Source of the DNA: Akebia trifoliata
Taxonomy: Eukaryota; Streptophyta; Magnoliopsida; Ranunculales; Lardizabalaceae
Length of the DNA stretch: 64,000 nucleotides
Assembly: GCA_017979445.1 (NCBI GenBank)
Contig: CM030706.1
Coordinates: 20,477,884-20,541,883, forward strand
Direction: 5' to 3'
Position numbers and translations under genes: made by a program. Every line of letters starts with the position of its first letter. Position 1 is the stretch's first letter. Below are positions 1 through 10,555 of this stretch, one piece after another. The notes under the pieces were generated by a model. That model did not search any database and had not been told where the DNA came from. It saw nothing but the letters and a program-made list of their open reading frames with translations.

Positions 1-712
1 CCACTTGTTCCTTTTCTAATGGTCTATCTCACATCTGTGCAACCTTAGCCCTCCAACGGCTAATAAAATCAGTAAATGTTTCCCCATTCTTCTGCTTAGT
101 GGATTTCAAATCCCTTCGAGAAGTTTCGATTTCAATGTTATACTTGTACTGGTACCAGAACATCCTTGACATATTTTCCCATGTCCCAATTACAGTTGAA
201 TCTTGGGACATCAACCATCGTAACGTTGATCCTGATAGAGTACGCTGAAACAATAATGTCATCTATTCATCACTGAGGCCCATTGTGCGCATGTTGGTGA
301 CATATACCTTGAGATGCATTTTTGCACAGCCTACTCCATTGAATTTTTCCATTTTCGGCATTACAAACTTTTCTGGCAGACGGATCTTACGAATTTGATT
401 CAAAGCCCCTATTCCTGCTACGATTTCGTCAATTCCTTTTATGTTTTTCACGACTGTTTCCAACTGAGTCATTCTGTTGGCCAACATTGGATTCTCATTA
501 TAATGCTCCTCATTTCCGTCAAGTTCATAAACCTCATCCAGATTTTTGGCCATGCTACCTTCTGGTCCCTTGCCCCTTTGATCGTCAGGCTAGTCTCTTG
601 TTGACTCAGAGATCTATTTTAGCACTTCTACCTTATTTTTTATGTTGTTCATATCCATTGCAAAGACTGCTAGGATCTTACGAATTTCTACAAGTTCATA
701 TTCGGAAGCCAT
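1..712 (-). pseudogene. Element B gag (broken)
   Basis: Ty3/gypsy gag, the structural capsid protein that packages element RNA in cytoplasmic particles. The reading starts near 712 with a coiled-coil-like N-terminus and continues to an acidic stretch (YELDGNEEHYNENP, about 500) and the retrotransposon-gag core (LPEKFVMPKMEKF, HLKVYVTNMRTMGL, LFQRTLSGSTLRWLMS, ETFTDFISRW). An in-frame TAG at 263-265 falls where J has a CAG codon, and there are further stops near 560-620. It aligns along its length with J gag (60048 onward). The C-terminal half lies beyond the window. Confidence 0.8.
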
Positions 713-1024
713 TTTTTATGGTTCACTTGGCGCTGATGTTCTTTCCAAACGACCTGGCTCTCGACTCCAACCAAGTGGCGGACGCTTAAGTTTGGGCACA
801 ATAGTATCCTGAAACCCCATCAAAGGTGAATTAAGAATTAGTCCCTTTTGATAGCATTTGCTTTTATTATTATAATTGATAAGTTGTGTTGGTCGATCTT
901 ATGTCTGATTAGGTGATTTATTGTTAATTAGGGCCTTATAAAAAAAAGACTTCTCATTAAAAATCGTACCAATGAGACAAATGCGAACACAAAAGAAATG
1001 AGGAGACTCTCCTCTTAAAGCAAA
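713..1024 (-). other. Element B spacer between DUF7745 ORF and gag
   Basis: AT-rich stretch without a usable ORF. Its position matches the ~300-bp spacer of J (59748-60047) and part of A (about 10020-10190). The gag start region lies at its low-coordinate edge. Confidence 0.5.
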
Positions 1025-2126
1025 GATGACTCGATCTAAGACCCTACTTGCTCTTCTACTTCTCTCTTCTGCTTCTTGAATGCTTGTTGATCTTCTGATT
1101 CAATAAGTAACCGATGGTCCCAAGTGGTTGCTATGTGTTCCATCAAATGCACAATCAGCTCCTTAACAGGATGTCGATTTCACGGGAGCATTGGAATCCT
1201 TGAAGGGAATCTTATCTGTCTTGGTATCGTCCTTGGGCAACAAAAAAATGTATTCAGCAGTCCAGTGAGTATTACATGATCAAACCCTTTTGAAGCAAGC
1301 ACAGTGCCTTCATCTATTCTTGATCCCAATCTATCCCAATTTACATCTTGTGTAGTCAAATTTGAGAGCTAGTGCAAAGTCCACCAATGTTTCTTTTCTT
1401 GTGAATTTTTCCCATTTACTTTCCTTGAATTGCGGGAACTCTGCGATGCGAAGTCGGATACATAACCACAGATAAATCAAATGTGGATTTCCTCGAAATC
1501 CTGTTCCTCCTAGTGCATTCTTATTTGATAATCCCTCAAAAGTCTCGGTGAGTATTGTGGGGACTGGGTTAACCTTGTTTTAAGTTGTCCGGCAATATCT
1601 GCGAAGAAGCCCGGTAACTGATGACCCATCCTAAATGAAACTAGAAAATATATTGGCAATACCTTCAGACATAAATTAAAATCCCTGGCCTTCTTGTGAG
1701 GTCCTGGAGCGAAATCCCCAGGATTTTCTTGTTCAGGAGTTTGGTGTACTTCTAGGAGTCTCTGCATGTTCAGTAAACTGTGATCTGTGAATCTTCTTGC
1801 TTTTTTTGGCTTAACTCCTAACCCTTTCGAGAGTTCTTTTGTGAATCTGGATTTCGATGGAAGACGAATTACTGACCCAATGTGCTTATCCCCATAATAT
1901 TACAATAATCTTCATGAGTTGGACATAGTATGACTGAACCAAAATGGAATACGTGGTAATTCGGGTCCCAGAAATTGACCGCGGCACATAAGAGGTTCCA
2001 ATTAACAGTTACTGACTTGAGAGAGAATACGCTTTGAAGTCCATATGCACCAAAGTTGTACTTTTCGACGGTGGTAAACCCATCTAAAGCTCTTTCCATC
2101 AACAATTGCACATTTCCATGAGCCAT
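1025..2126 (-). pseudogene. Element B DUF7745-like ORF (broken)
   Basis: Degenerate copy of the ORF that precedes gag in these elements. The N-terminal 85 residues (2126-1869) read WNLLCAAVNFWDPNYHVFHF and LCPTHEDYCNIMGIST, the fold signature of the plant DUF7745 / plant-mobile-domain-like family as I recall it. A C-terminal part near 1500-1420 reads GGTGFRGNPHLIYLWLC, matching the intact-frame copy in J. Several stops and frameshifts separate the two. The domain's function is not established. Assignment rests on motif recognition plus homology to 58566-59747 and 42150-46470. Confidence 0.68.
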
Positions 2127-3089
2127 CTAACCAAGAAACTAATTCTCATTACTGACATATTTAAAAACAAGCCACGTCCATTTTTTGGTACGATTTTTAA
2201 TGTGATTCAACCATTTTAATTTAAAGAAAGGTCTGATCCATTGAATAGAATTAGTCAGAAAAAAAAAGTTCAGTTATCACATTCGGATCGATTCTATCCA
2301 ATGGATTCAAAAAATAATATATCACCTCATTGACATTTAATTGAACCAATTAACTCGATCGGTTCATATATTGATCCAAAAGATCAACGTACCAATTGGG
2401 CTAATGGGTTGAAAATTGATTGGCCAACGCAAATTTTTCAATTACATTTATTAGGTTGGACTGATATTGCGGGTTCCATTTGAGCGGTGTGGATCGGTCC
2501 ACCCACTTACCTTTAGGTTAGTTTGAAAAAAAGCAACCCGGGAGCACTTATGGTCGATTCGAGTCGTGGCCTAGTAGGACCGCGCCTAAGTTCTAGGCTT
2601 TTTATATGATTGAGGCTAGGTTATGACGAAGCTTAGGTCACTTCAGCCCGAAATACCGATATACTATTCCAGTTTTACCTAGTCAAGCAGTACGTGGTGT
2701 TCCAATTTGATATACCCGAAGGTACTGTACTGAAGTTGTAGCATTCACGGGAGTCCTCCATGTCCCGAAAGACCAGGTTAGCTTAGATCTGGTTACTGGG
2801 TTTATAAGGACATGACATGATGTAAATATGCGTATGCATGCTCGTGAGTGTGTGCAAAGGGACAAAGTGTGCCCAGGGCATTTTTCGTAAATATCCAACC
2901 ATTCAAATTAAATACATCCAATCATCAAACCAATCAACAGAGATAAATAATTGAATACATCTAATCACATGCCAATGAAAAAAAGGACTAAATCTAGCCT
3001 AATATAAGAGTCTCATTGAGTCAACTGGGTTGACTCGAGAAAAAAATCAACCTAAGGATAGTCTTGGATCGGGTCAAGTTTGACCCTAA
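2127..3089 (-). other. Element B leader (5' untranslated region)
   Basis: Non-coding sequence between PBS and the DUF7745 ORF on the minus strand. It closely matches the D leader at 28640-29420 read on the plus strand, including the ACTTGACCC/GTTGACTC block next to the PBS. It contains one copy of the leader module (about 2700-2815). Confidence 0.75.
2700..2815 (-). repeat. Leader module, single copy in B
   Basis: About 115-bp block conserved in all five leaders. Its sense-strand hallmark, near its 3' end, is TACCTTCGGGTATATCAAA (TACCTTAGGGTATATCAAA in A, H and J). The A, H and J leaders carry it twice, B and D once. In B the sense translation retains YLRVYQIG. Confidence 0.65.
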
Positions 3090-3094
3090 AGTCC
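3090..3094. repeat. Target-site duplication of A (left copy)
   Basis: The five bases AGTCC directly precede the LTR of A and are repeated directly after its other LTR at 15780-15784. Five bp is the usual Ty3/gypsy duplication length. In B the site lies at the 3' edge of the primer-binding site. Confidence 0.88.
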
Positions 3095-3692
3095 TGAAAG
3101 CGCCCTCAATCCGCGGGGTGCGGGATCCGCTTTTGACCCTTGAGGCTTGGGAGTCGCCACCTAGTTTAGGTCTAGGAACCATAAATGACTCTACAATGGA
3201 TAAAAAAAAGAACTAATCTACATAGAAATCTGAATCCGGGGATCATGTTACGGGGTTGGAAGGTGTTAGGCACCAACCTCGCCCGGCCAATGCCGGTCTC
3301 TACTTATCCCAAATAGATCTACATCGCTAATGATAAACTAGATTCAGAAAAATAATAAAAATTTACCTTTGATCTGCAAAGGTGCTATTCCCTCAGATCT
3401 GAAAATGAACAGTTCCTTGTACCGTACTCCTTGCTTCGTTTGTCTCTGGATCTGATTCCTGATCTCCGAGGCAAGGTGTCTCTTACTGGGATCTAGATGC
3501 TTTGAATTTGTGGTGGATTTTTGAGGTGTTTTTGAGAGGTTTTTGGATGGTTTTTTAGGCTAAAATCGGAGTAGGGGTGTTAGGGAAGGAGTTGGGGCTC
3601 CAAAATTAGGGTTTTGGGGAGGTTATGGAGGCTTCTTCACCTACTTTTTCTAGGGTTTTTTCTTTGATACGAAAATAGGGTGTGGAGGCTCC

Positions 3693-3702
3693 TATTTATA
3701 AA
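3693..3702 (-). promoter_or_regulatory. TATA box in A 3' LTR
   Basis: Minus-strand CTTTATAAAT, the probable core promoter with the U3/R border just beyond it at lower coordinates. The same block is at 14649-14658 in the other LTR and at comparable places in the H (38198) and J (54883) LTRs. Confidence 0.6.
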
Positions 3703-3724
3703 GTTTTTAGAAGCATTTAAGGTT

Positions 3725-3855
3725 TGATTAGGGTTTCTTTTAGGGTTTCAATTAGGGTTTTGACTTAGTCTTTAGGGTTTTAGGGTTTTGACTTTAGTCT
3801 TATGAGATTGACTTGATTAGTTTTAGATTAGGGTTTGGATTTAGGGTTTTGACCT
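3725..3855 (-). promoter_or_regulatory. Telo-box-like motif cluster in A LTR U3
   Basis: At least five TTAGGGTTT-type words on the plus strand (AAACCCTAA on the element strand) lie just upstream of the TATA box. Plant telo-boxes of this form are known cis elements. Regulation by them here is inference. The second copy is at about 14675-14808. Confidence 0.45.
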
Positions 3856-4823
3856 TAGTCTTATGAGATTGACTTGATTAGTTTTAGATTAGGATTTTGA
3901 TTTAGGGTTTTGACCTTAGTCTTATGAGATTGACTCGATTAGTACCTTGACTTCAGTCTTGCTTGATTGACTTTAATTTTGACTTCAGTCTCACTTGATT
4001 GACTTTAATACCTTGACTTCAGTCTTGCTTGATTTACTTTTAATTTTTGGAGAACCCCCTTCTATTATATCTTTAATTCTTTGAACCCTCAAATGGAGGG
4101 GTCCTTAAAGAAATATCCCACGAACCCTCAACAATTTTGCCTGAGAGTCCAATTAATCGATTTTTTAGGTTCAACTTTTTAAATTAATTTTATTAATATT
4201 TCACTTTAATTATTTAATATTTTATTTATTAATTTCAAATTTTTTAATTATGAAAATTGTGAAATTACCGTTTTGCCCTCGGAGAGGATTTTTTACGTTT
4301 TAAGTCGTTTTTCAATGTTTCAGGATGTTTTGGAATCAGTTTTTCGTAAGGAATTCAATGGGAATATTGGTTTTTGTCATTTATGAAGTTTTTTTATATG
4401 AAATGATCGTGAACTTTATGAGGGGTATTTTCGTAATTTTGTCAAATTTTGTGAAAATTGGCGAAGTGGTTTACTTGGTTTCGATTTGTTGTTTTATGTG
4501 TTTGAACGGATTTTCCTAAGCGTAATGTAGGCTCTAAGGTTGTTTTGAGGTTAGGGGTATTTTGGTAATTTAATCATTTTTTGTGATTTTTATCGTGAAG
4601 CTTCTTTTTGGTTTGCAAGATGATGATTTCTATGTTTCTGAGGTCGTATTTTCCTAGCGTAGCGTGGTTTTTAAGTTTTGTCAGTTCGAGATACCTCATC
4701 CGGATTTCTGAAACATATCTGGTAACAAAATAAAGCATTGGAATAGACATCCATCATTGGGAACCTTTGCGATCGGGTTGACGACTTGATTAATCAGGCG
4801 GATGCAAAAATGGGGTGTTTACA

Positions 4824-4836
4824 GATGCCCCTCTTT
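4824..4836 (-). promoter_or_regulatory. Element A polypurine tract
   Basis: Minus strand reads AAAGAGGGGCATC directly before the TGTAAACACC start of the 3' LTR. This primes plus-strand DNA synthesis in reverse transcription. D has the identical tract at 34368-34380. Confidence 0.85.
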
Positions 4837-5139
4837 GGCAGAGGGTTGAAGCAAACTAGATAGCAAATCTATCTTGGTAGATTAGTGCGATATCCGAATG
4901 CCAAAGCTAGTGACAGTTCATTTTGCAGCCTGATTTAACAATTCGTCGGGGTATTCGGATCATTGAGCATAAAACTCTCCTCGAACTAAAAAAAATGTCA
5001 GGTCCTTGAGCGCGAGCTCTCACTGGCAGTGTCAGATCCTTGAATTTTAAAAAAAATTCTCCTTGATTGATATAACAACTGTGCAAGTGTGTGGGCTCAA
5101 AATCTGAGATAGATTTCAAAGAGTTTGAGTTAGAAATGA
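4837..5139 (-). other. Element A: unique sequence between PPT and tandem array
   Basis: Non-coding 3' tail. It contains a local repeat around TCAGGTCCTTGA and TCAGATCCTTGA (about 5000-5045). Related lines occur in D at 34060-34340. No ORF is supported. Confidence 0.5.
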
Positions 5140-5159
5140 GTCAAATCTGAGCATGAAGT

Positions 5160-6288
5160 AAATATAAACTGAGCATAATTCCAAGAAAACCCTTGGTGGC
5201 ATTTGAGCATAATTCCGAGAAAAACCTCGGCAGTAACTGAGCATAGTTCCTAGAAAACCCTCGACGGCATCTGAGCATAGTTCCGAGAAAACCCTCGGCG
5301 GCATCTGAGCATAATTCCAAGAAAACCCTTGGCGGTATCTGAGCATAGTTCCGAGAAAACCCTCGGCGGCATCTGAGCATAATTCCAAGAAAACCCTTGG
5401 CGGCATCTGAGCATAGTTCCGAGAAAACCCTTAGCGGTATCTGAGCATAGTTCCGAGAAAACCCTCGGCGGCATCTGAGCATAATTCCAAGAAAACCCTT
5501 GGCGGCATTTGAGCATAGTTCCGAGAAAACCCTCGGCGGCATCTGAGCATAATTCCAAGAAAACCCTTGGCGGTATTTGAGCATAATTCCGAGAAAGCCC
5601 TCGGCGGCATCTGAGCATAATTCCAAGAAAACCTTGGCGGCATCTGAGCATAATTCCAAGAAAACCTTGGCGGCATCTGAGCATAATTCCAAGAAAACCC
5701 TGGCGGCATCTGAGCATAATTCCGAGAGAGCCCTCGGCGGCATCTGAGCATAATTCCAAGAAAACCCTTGGCGGTATCTGAGCATAATTCCAAGAAAACC
5801 TTGGCGGCATCTGAGCATAGTTCCAAGAAAACCCTTGGCGGCATCTGAGCATAATTCCAAGAAAACCCTTGGCGGTATCTGAGCATAATTCCGAGAGAGC
5901 CCTCGGCGGCATCTGAGCATAATTCCAAGAAAACCCTTGGCGGCATCTGACCATAGTTCCAAGAAAACCCTTGGCGGCATCTGAGCATAATTCCAAGAAA
6001 ACCCTTGGCGGTATCTGAGCATAATTCCAAGAAAACCCTTCGCGGCATCTGAGCATAATTCCAAGAAAACCCTTGGCGGTATCTGAGCATAATTCCAAGA
6101 AAACCCTTGGCGGCATCTGAGCATAATTCCGAGAGAGCCCTCGGCGGCATCTGAGCATAATTCCAAGAAAACCCTTGGCGGCATCTGAGCATAGTTCCAA
6201 GAAAACCCTTGGCGACATCTGAGCATAGTTCCAAGAAAATCCTTGGCGGTATCTGAGCATAATTCCGAGAAAACCCTCGGCGGTATCT
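5160..6288 (-). repeat. 34-bp tandem repeat array (about 33 copies), hairpin-forming
   Basis: Plus-strand unit is CTGAGCATAATTCCAAG followed by AAAACCCTTGGCGGCAT. Each unit carries a 5-bp inverted repeat, CCAAG...CTTGG, around a six-base AAAACC loop. About ten units instead have CCGAG...CTCGG, so both arms change together (for example 5283-5287 with 5294-5298 against 5317-5321 with 5328-5332). Exceptions with unpaired arms are at about 5250, 5420 and 5690. Tandem arrays in the 3' untranslated region are a known feature of Tat/Ogre elements. The array lacks stops in all three minus-strand frames. Confidence 0.92.
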
Positions 6289-7146
6289 GAGCAAAATCCA
6301 AGATAACCCTTGGCGGAAACTGAGCAAAATCCAAGATAACCCTTGGCGGAGACTGAGCAAAATCCAAGATAACCCTTGGCGGAGACTGAGCAAAATCCAA
6401 GATAACCTTGGCGGCATCTGAGCAAAATCCAAGATAACCCTTGCGGAGACTGAGCAAAATCCAAGAAAACCCTTGGCGGCAAATGAGCAAAATCCAAGAT
6501 AACCCTTCGCGGAAACTGAGCAAAATCCAAGATAACCCTTGGCGGAAACTGAGCAAAATCCAAGATAACCCTTGGCGGCATCTGAGCAAAATCCAAGATA
6601 ACCCTGGCGGAGACTGAGCAAAATCCAAGATAACCCTTGGCGGTAACTGAGCAAAATCCAAGATAACCCTTGGCGGAAACTGAGCGAAATCCAAGATAAC
6701 CCTTGGCAGCATCTGAGCAAAATCCAAGATAACCCTTGGCGGAGACTGAGCAAAATCCAAGATAACCCTTGGCGGCAACTGAGCAAAATCCAAGATAACC
6801 CTTGGCGGAGACTGAGCAAAATCCAAGATAATCCTTGGCGGAAACTGAGCAAAATCCAAGATAACCCTTGGCGGCATCTGAGCAAAATCCAAGATAACCC
6901 TTGGCGGAGACTGAGCAAAATCCAAGATAACCCTTGGCGGTAACTGAGCAAAATCCAAGATAACCCTTGGCGGAAACTGAGCGAAATCCAAGATAACCCT
7001 TGGCAGCATCTGAGCAAAATCCAAGATAACCCTTGGCGGAGACTGAGCAAAATCCAAGATAACCCTTGGCGGAGACTGAGCAAAATCCAAGATAACCCTT
7101 GGCGGAGACTGAGCAAGATCCAAGATAACCCTTGGCGGAGACTGAC
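6289..7146 (-). repeat. 33-bp tandem repeat array (about 26 copies)
   Basis: Related to the adjacent 34-bp array: unit CTGAGCAAAATCCAAGATAA plus CCCTTGGCGGAGA, with the last three bases varying. The CCAAG...CTTGG arms are nearly invariant here. Because the unit is 11 codons, minus-strand translation gives an 11-residue period (PPRVILDFAQS). Some units are repeated at a longer period: the blocks at 6620-6760 and 6910-7050 look duplicated as a set. Confidence 0.9.
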
Positions 7147-8613
7147 TGAGTAAAACTGAGAACAAAGAGATAAATCTGGGAGAGAAACGATTGAAAATGA
7201 GTCTGGAGAAGAGTGGTTGAATTTGGGAATGAATAAATTTGAGACATAATGGATGTCCTATCTCCTATGTGAGATTCAGAATGCATTTGTTTGAACCTCA
7301 AGGCTTTATCAAAAACATTTTGTACATTTAAAACCTGAGTTTGAACCTCAAAAGTTTTTTGAAAAATTGTTATCAAGAGAGTAACCTTAAATTTGGAGTT
7401 CTCATTATTTTTTTAGGATTAACATTGCTCAAAAACAAAATGTCCCTAGTTGACAATAAACATGGCATTGAAAATAATTGAACACATCATTAAAAAAATG
7501 CCCCTAGTATAAGGGGGGAAATTACATATCTAGAGGAAAAGAAAAATGCCCCTTGTATGAAAGTTTGAAATATTTGATTACCACAATCGCAATAAAAATC
7601 CAACTTTTAATTTTGATTAATTTTATTAAAGATTTTGAGTCAAGCTCAAGAGAACAAAATGTTTCCTTTTGAGACTCATCATAGAATTCACCATTCTCTC
7701 CGTTGGTTCACTTGGGGAAGTAAGAATTTTCAGATCGATCGTAGACAAGATACTTGTGGCTTCTGAATTTATGCCAGGTTTAGGCTGAGTATTGAACTTG
7801 ATTATTCGGATTTCTGATGTTTCAGCTCGAACTGCTCTCAGCTTGGAATTTTCTTCTGTTTTTCTTTGTTGCTCTAACTTTTGCCTAGATCGCCTTTTCA
7901 GATTTTCAATCTAGCGAGCTTGCTCTAACTTTTGTCTAGATCGCCTTTTCAGGTTTTCGATCTAGCGAGCTCTTCTTTTTTTTTCCTTTGCTCTAATTGT
8001 TGCCAAAGTTGTCCTTTCAGATTTTCAACCTTGCGAGCTTGCCTTAATTTTTGCCTAAGTCGCCCTTTTCGGGTTTTCAACTTAGCAGGCTTCATCATTT
8101 TTTATCTTTTTATTTTTTTTTTGTCTCTGAACTTCTGGAGTTGCTGCCTGATCATGCTTTGCTATCTTCCTTGACTTTTCGCACGATACTTAGGGGACTT
8201 TCATGGGTAGGCTTAGGACTGGGTATAAAAAGAAAGGAATTTTGAGGCTCAAAAACCCAAATGCCCCTTGTGTGGCATTTCCTTTTCAATTGTTTTCTTT
8301 TACCTTAAATTTTCTTCCCCATTTTGGATTTCTTTTTCTTTTGAATTTTTTTCTTAATTTTTTATTGTGTGAGGAACTAGATTTTTTTATTTTGATATGG
8401 TCGGGCTTGAAGTAACTTCTCAGGTTGCCTACGTACCCCAAATTTTTGGGATCAGACCAAAACGTAGTTCGGATCTTCCCTCCCCTAGGTTAGGTGATCG
8501 GGCTAAGAAAGAAAAAGGCATAATTTTTCTTTTTGAAAAAGGTTGCAAAGGGGTTGAGAAAGGATATATTAAACTGGGTAACAGGAGAATTGATTCGGTC
8601 AAAGATGGCCTCC
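7147..8613 (-). other. Element A 3' tail, non-coding
   Basis: Sequence between the end of pol and the tandem array. It contains the hairpin repeats at 7868-8092 and a block at about 8395-8480 (GTTGCCTACGTACCCC) matching D at 32140-32225 (ATACGTAGGAAACCTG on the other strand). No ORF with support: the short plus-strand ORFs at 7932-8415 fall on the antisense strand of the element. Confidence 0.6.
7868..8092 (-). repeat. Four ~55-bp hairpin repeats in A tail
   Basis: Copies share TTTGCCTAGATCGCCTTTTC and GCGAGC ends. Each holds an inverted repeat whose arms differ between copies but stay paired: CTAGAT...ATCTAG (7885/7909), CTAGATCG...CGATCTAG (7936/7958) and CTAAGT...ACTTAG (8055/8080); the third copy (about 7993) has one mismatch. 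Three related copies lie in D at 32585-32770. Confidence 0.75.
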
Positions 8614-9545
8614 TTAAATGTAGTACCGCTTGATCTGGTCAAGGTTGGTTGGTTCTGGTAGTTCACCTCCATCATGATCTTGAAGTCTGACGACTTTTCC
8701 AGACAGTATTTCCTTAATGAATGAAATTTTCCAATTTAGACTTTCTCCTATAATCGAGGAGGAGTGTTCAATTTTCTTTGAAGTCTGATAGTTAAATCTT
8801 TGACTTGTAAATGATGAGCTTTGACCTTCTTGTCAAATGCACGGGTGACTCTTCTTAGATAAGCTTGCACATGGTACAGGGCTTTAACTCGTTTTCTTTG
8901 ATCAAGTTTAATTCTTCATACTGCTGACGAACCCAATCTGTTTCTAACAAATGATTTTCTGACAAGACCCTAAGAGATGAAATTTCCATTTCAACTGGCA
9001 AGACTGCTTTCATGCCATACACTAAGGAGTAGGGAGTAGCTCCACTAGAGGATCGAATTGAAGTTCGATATGTCCATAGCGTGAATGATAATTTTTCTAA
9101 CCAATCTCGATGTGATTGTCATATTTTCCTGAAGATAGTCTTGAGACTCTTACTGACTGCTTCAACCGTTCCATTGATTTGAGAACAGTAGGGGGATGAT
9201 TTGTGCTGCCGGATCTTCAACTTTAAACATAGAGTAATGATTTATGCTTTGAAGTACGACCCATTATCAGAGATTAGTTCAAAAGGTACTCCCATATCGA
9301 CTGATAATATATGATTTGAAACTCAAGATGTAGTGAGGATAGCATTGATACATTTTTATAACATCTTCTTTGATTCCATTGATATAGACGAGTATCCATT
9401 CCATGTTGAACAACACCCAAGCTTGTACCTAGCATACCCTCATATGATCACACGAACAAGTCTTTTGAAATTTCCGAGTCAATTCATTATCCCCTTGTGT
9501 TCCTCCAGAGATAAGATGGTTTCTATTTGAATCTCTTTAGGAATT
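8614..9545 (-). pseudogene. Element A integrase remnant
   Basis: Decayed C-terminal half of a Tat-type integrase, the enzyme that inserts element DNA into the genome. Minus-strand translation gives ELISDNGSYF (second catalytic Asp, near 9270), SSPYCSQINGTVEA (catalytic Glu region), GATPYSLVYGMKAVLPVE (about 9020), and the C-terminal ELPEPTNLDQIKRYY ending in TAA at 8614-8616. Stops occur after DNGSYFKA and in the linker, with frame changes toward the N-terminus. This is the only pol part left in A. Confidence 0.82.
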
Positions 9546-10189
9546 TATTTATGTTCCGAGGTCAATGACCTTTGCTTTCTTGAGCCCGACTCTTATCTTC
9601 TTGCTCAGGAGAAAAATCTATCCTTCAAGGCAGATTAGTAGTTAATTCGTTAATGCGCTCAAAGTATTCAAAAATTTCCTTTATCCGATCAATTTCAGAT
9701 GGGGAAACAGACACCTCTATAGACTCGATGAACTAACTTGACTCAATAGGAAAGAGTATACTCAATATAAGGAAGACATGACCTTGCTGGAAAAAAGGAC
9801 TCGAGCTAACCCAAATGACTCATGAAAACTCAAGACAAGTACCCACACGAGTTTGATTAGGACTGAGGACTGAGATATTGCTTATAACCGATAGGATTGA
9901 AGCACTATGATCTTCAAAGAACAACTGGATGATGTTGAGAAATTTTGAGGTCATTTCTGACTGTTGATTTGATATTGACGTTTATTTTAATTGACCGGAT
10001 TTACAACCTTAGCTAGATGATAGACGATTGAGCTTAGATACAATGATAACCTTTAAACCTCTTTGAAGGTGAATTTAACCAATTTCAATGTCACCCCCTT
10101 GATAACATTTTAAATGACCCTGAGATTTTATTGACTTTTGTGCACCAATCCATTAAAAAGTTCATCTATTTAATGATTATTCAGAAGAA
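9546..10189 (-). other. Element A deletion scar region with spacer remnant
   Basis: Gag, protease, RT and RNase H should lie here but are absent. From about 10020 to 10190 the sequence matches the spacer between the DUF7745 ORF and gag in J (59760-59960 inverted), including TTGGTGCACAAA and the GGGGGTAAT words. 9546-10019 has no domain I recognise. Confidence 0.55.
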
Positions 10190-10555
10190 AAATAATTTTA
10201 CTGTACTTTTGAAAAATATTGACAAATAATGTTTTCATTGAATAACATTTAAACAAATATTTCAATAATTTTTCATGCAATATATATCTTTTGTAAATCA
10301 TTTTTCCTTCATTTTCTTTTCTTTTGGAAAACATTTTCTTCTGAAAAACATTTTTTCTCTGGAAATAATTTTTATTTGGAAATATTTTCTCTTGGAAAAT
10401 CTTGTTCTTATGGAAAACATTTTCTAGAAAACACTTTTTTCTTAGAAAACATTATAACACTTTTTCTGGAAAACACTTATTTTGGAAAATACTTTTTCTA
10501 GAAAATACTTTTCCTTCGTAAACTATTTTTTTTCTTTGAAAATTTGATTTCTATT
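10190..10555 (-). repeat. TTTTCC/GGAAAA-rich degenerate repeat block in A
   Basis: Irregular ~17-20-bp reiterations of GGAAAATATTTTCC-like words, many nearly palindromic. The same block lies upstream of the DUF7745 ORF in H (41930-42110) and J (58330-58506), so in A it marks where that ORF was deleted. Confidence 0.65.

Larger units (their letters stand above)
3095..4823 (-). repeat. Element A 3' LTR
   Basis: On the minus strand it begins TGTAAACACCCC and ends GGGCGCTTTCA. It aligns end to end with 14048-15779. Inside are short repeats of the GACTTCAGTCTTGCTTGATT type (about 3760-4040), several AAACCCTAA-like boxes and a TATA box. Small ORFs here (for example 4325-4519) recur only because the LTR is duplicated and are not genes. 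Confidence 0.92.

Noticed and set aside
3720..3860. Interstitial telomere repeat
   Set aside because: TTTAGGG words are irregular and mixed with other repeats, and they are part of an LTR present twice.
4325..4519. 64-residue ORF repeated at 15281-15475 as a conserved gene
   Set aside because: It is duplicated only because it lies in both LTRs of A, it is antisense to the element, and it resembles random AT-rich coding.
5160..7146. CRISPR-like array
   Set aside because: The repeats are head-to-tail without unique spacers, and the context is a plant LTR retrotransposon.
5141..7165. Minus-strand ORFs of 561-708 codons as real proteins
   Set aside because: All three frames are open over the same tandem array, the frame slips in the 34-bp part, and the stretch is the 3' untranslated tail of a retrotransposon.
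7932..8415. Plus-strand small ORFs downstream of the tandem array
   Set aside because: They lie antisense to A across hairpin repeats and T-rich sequence.
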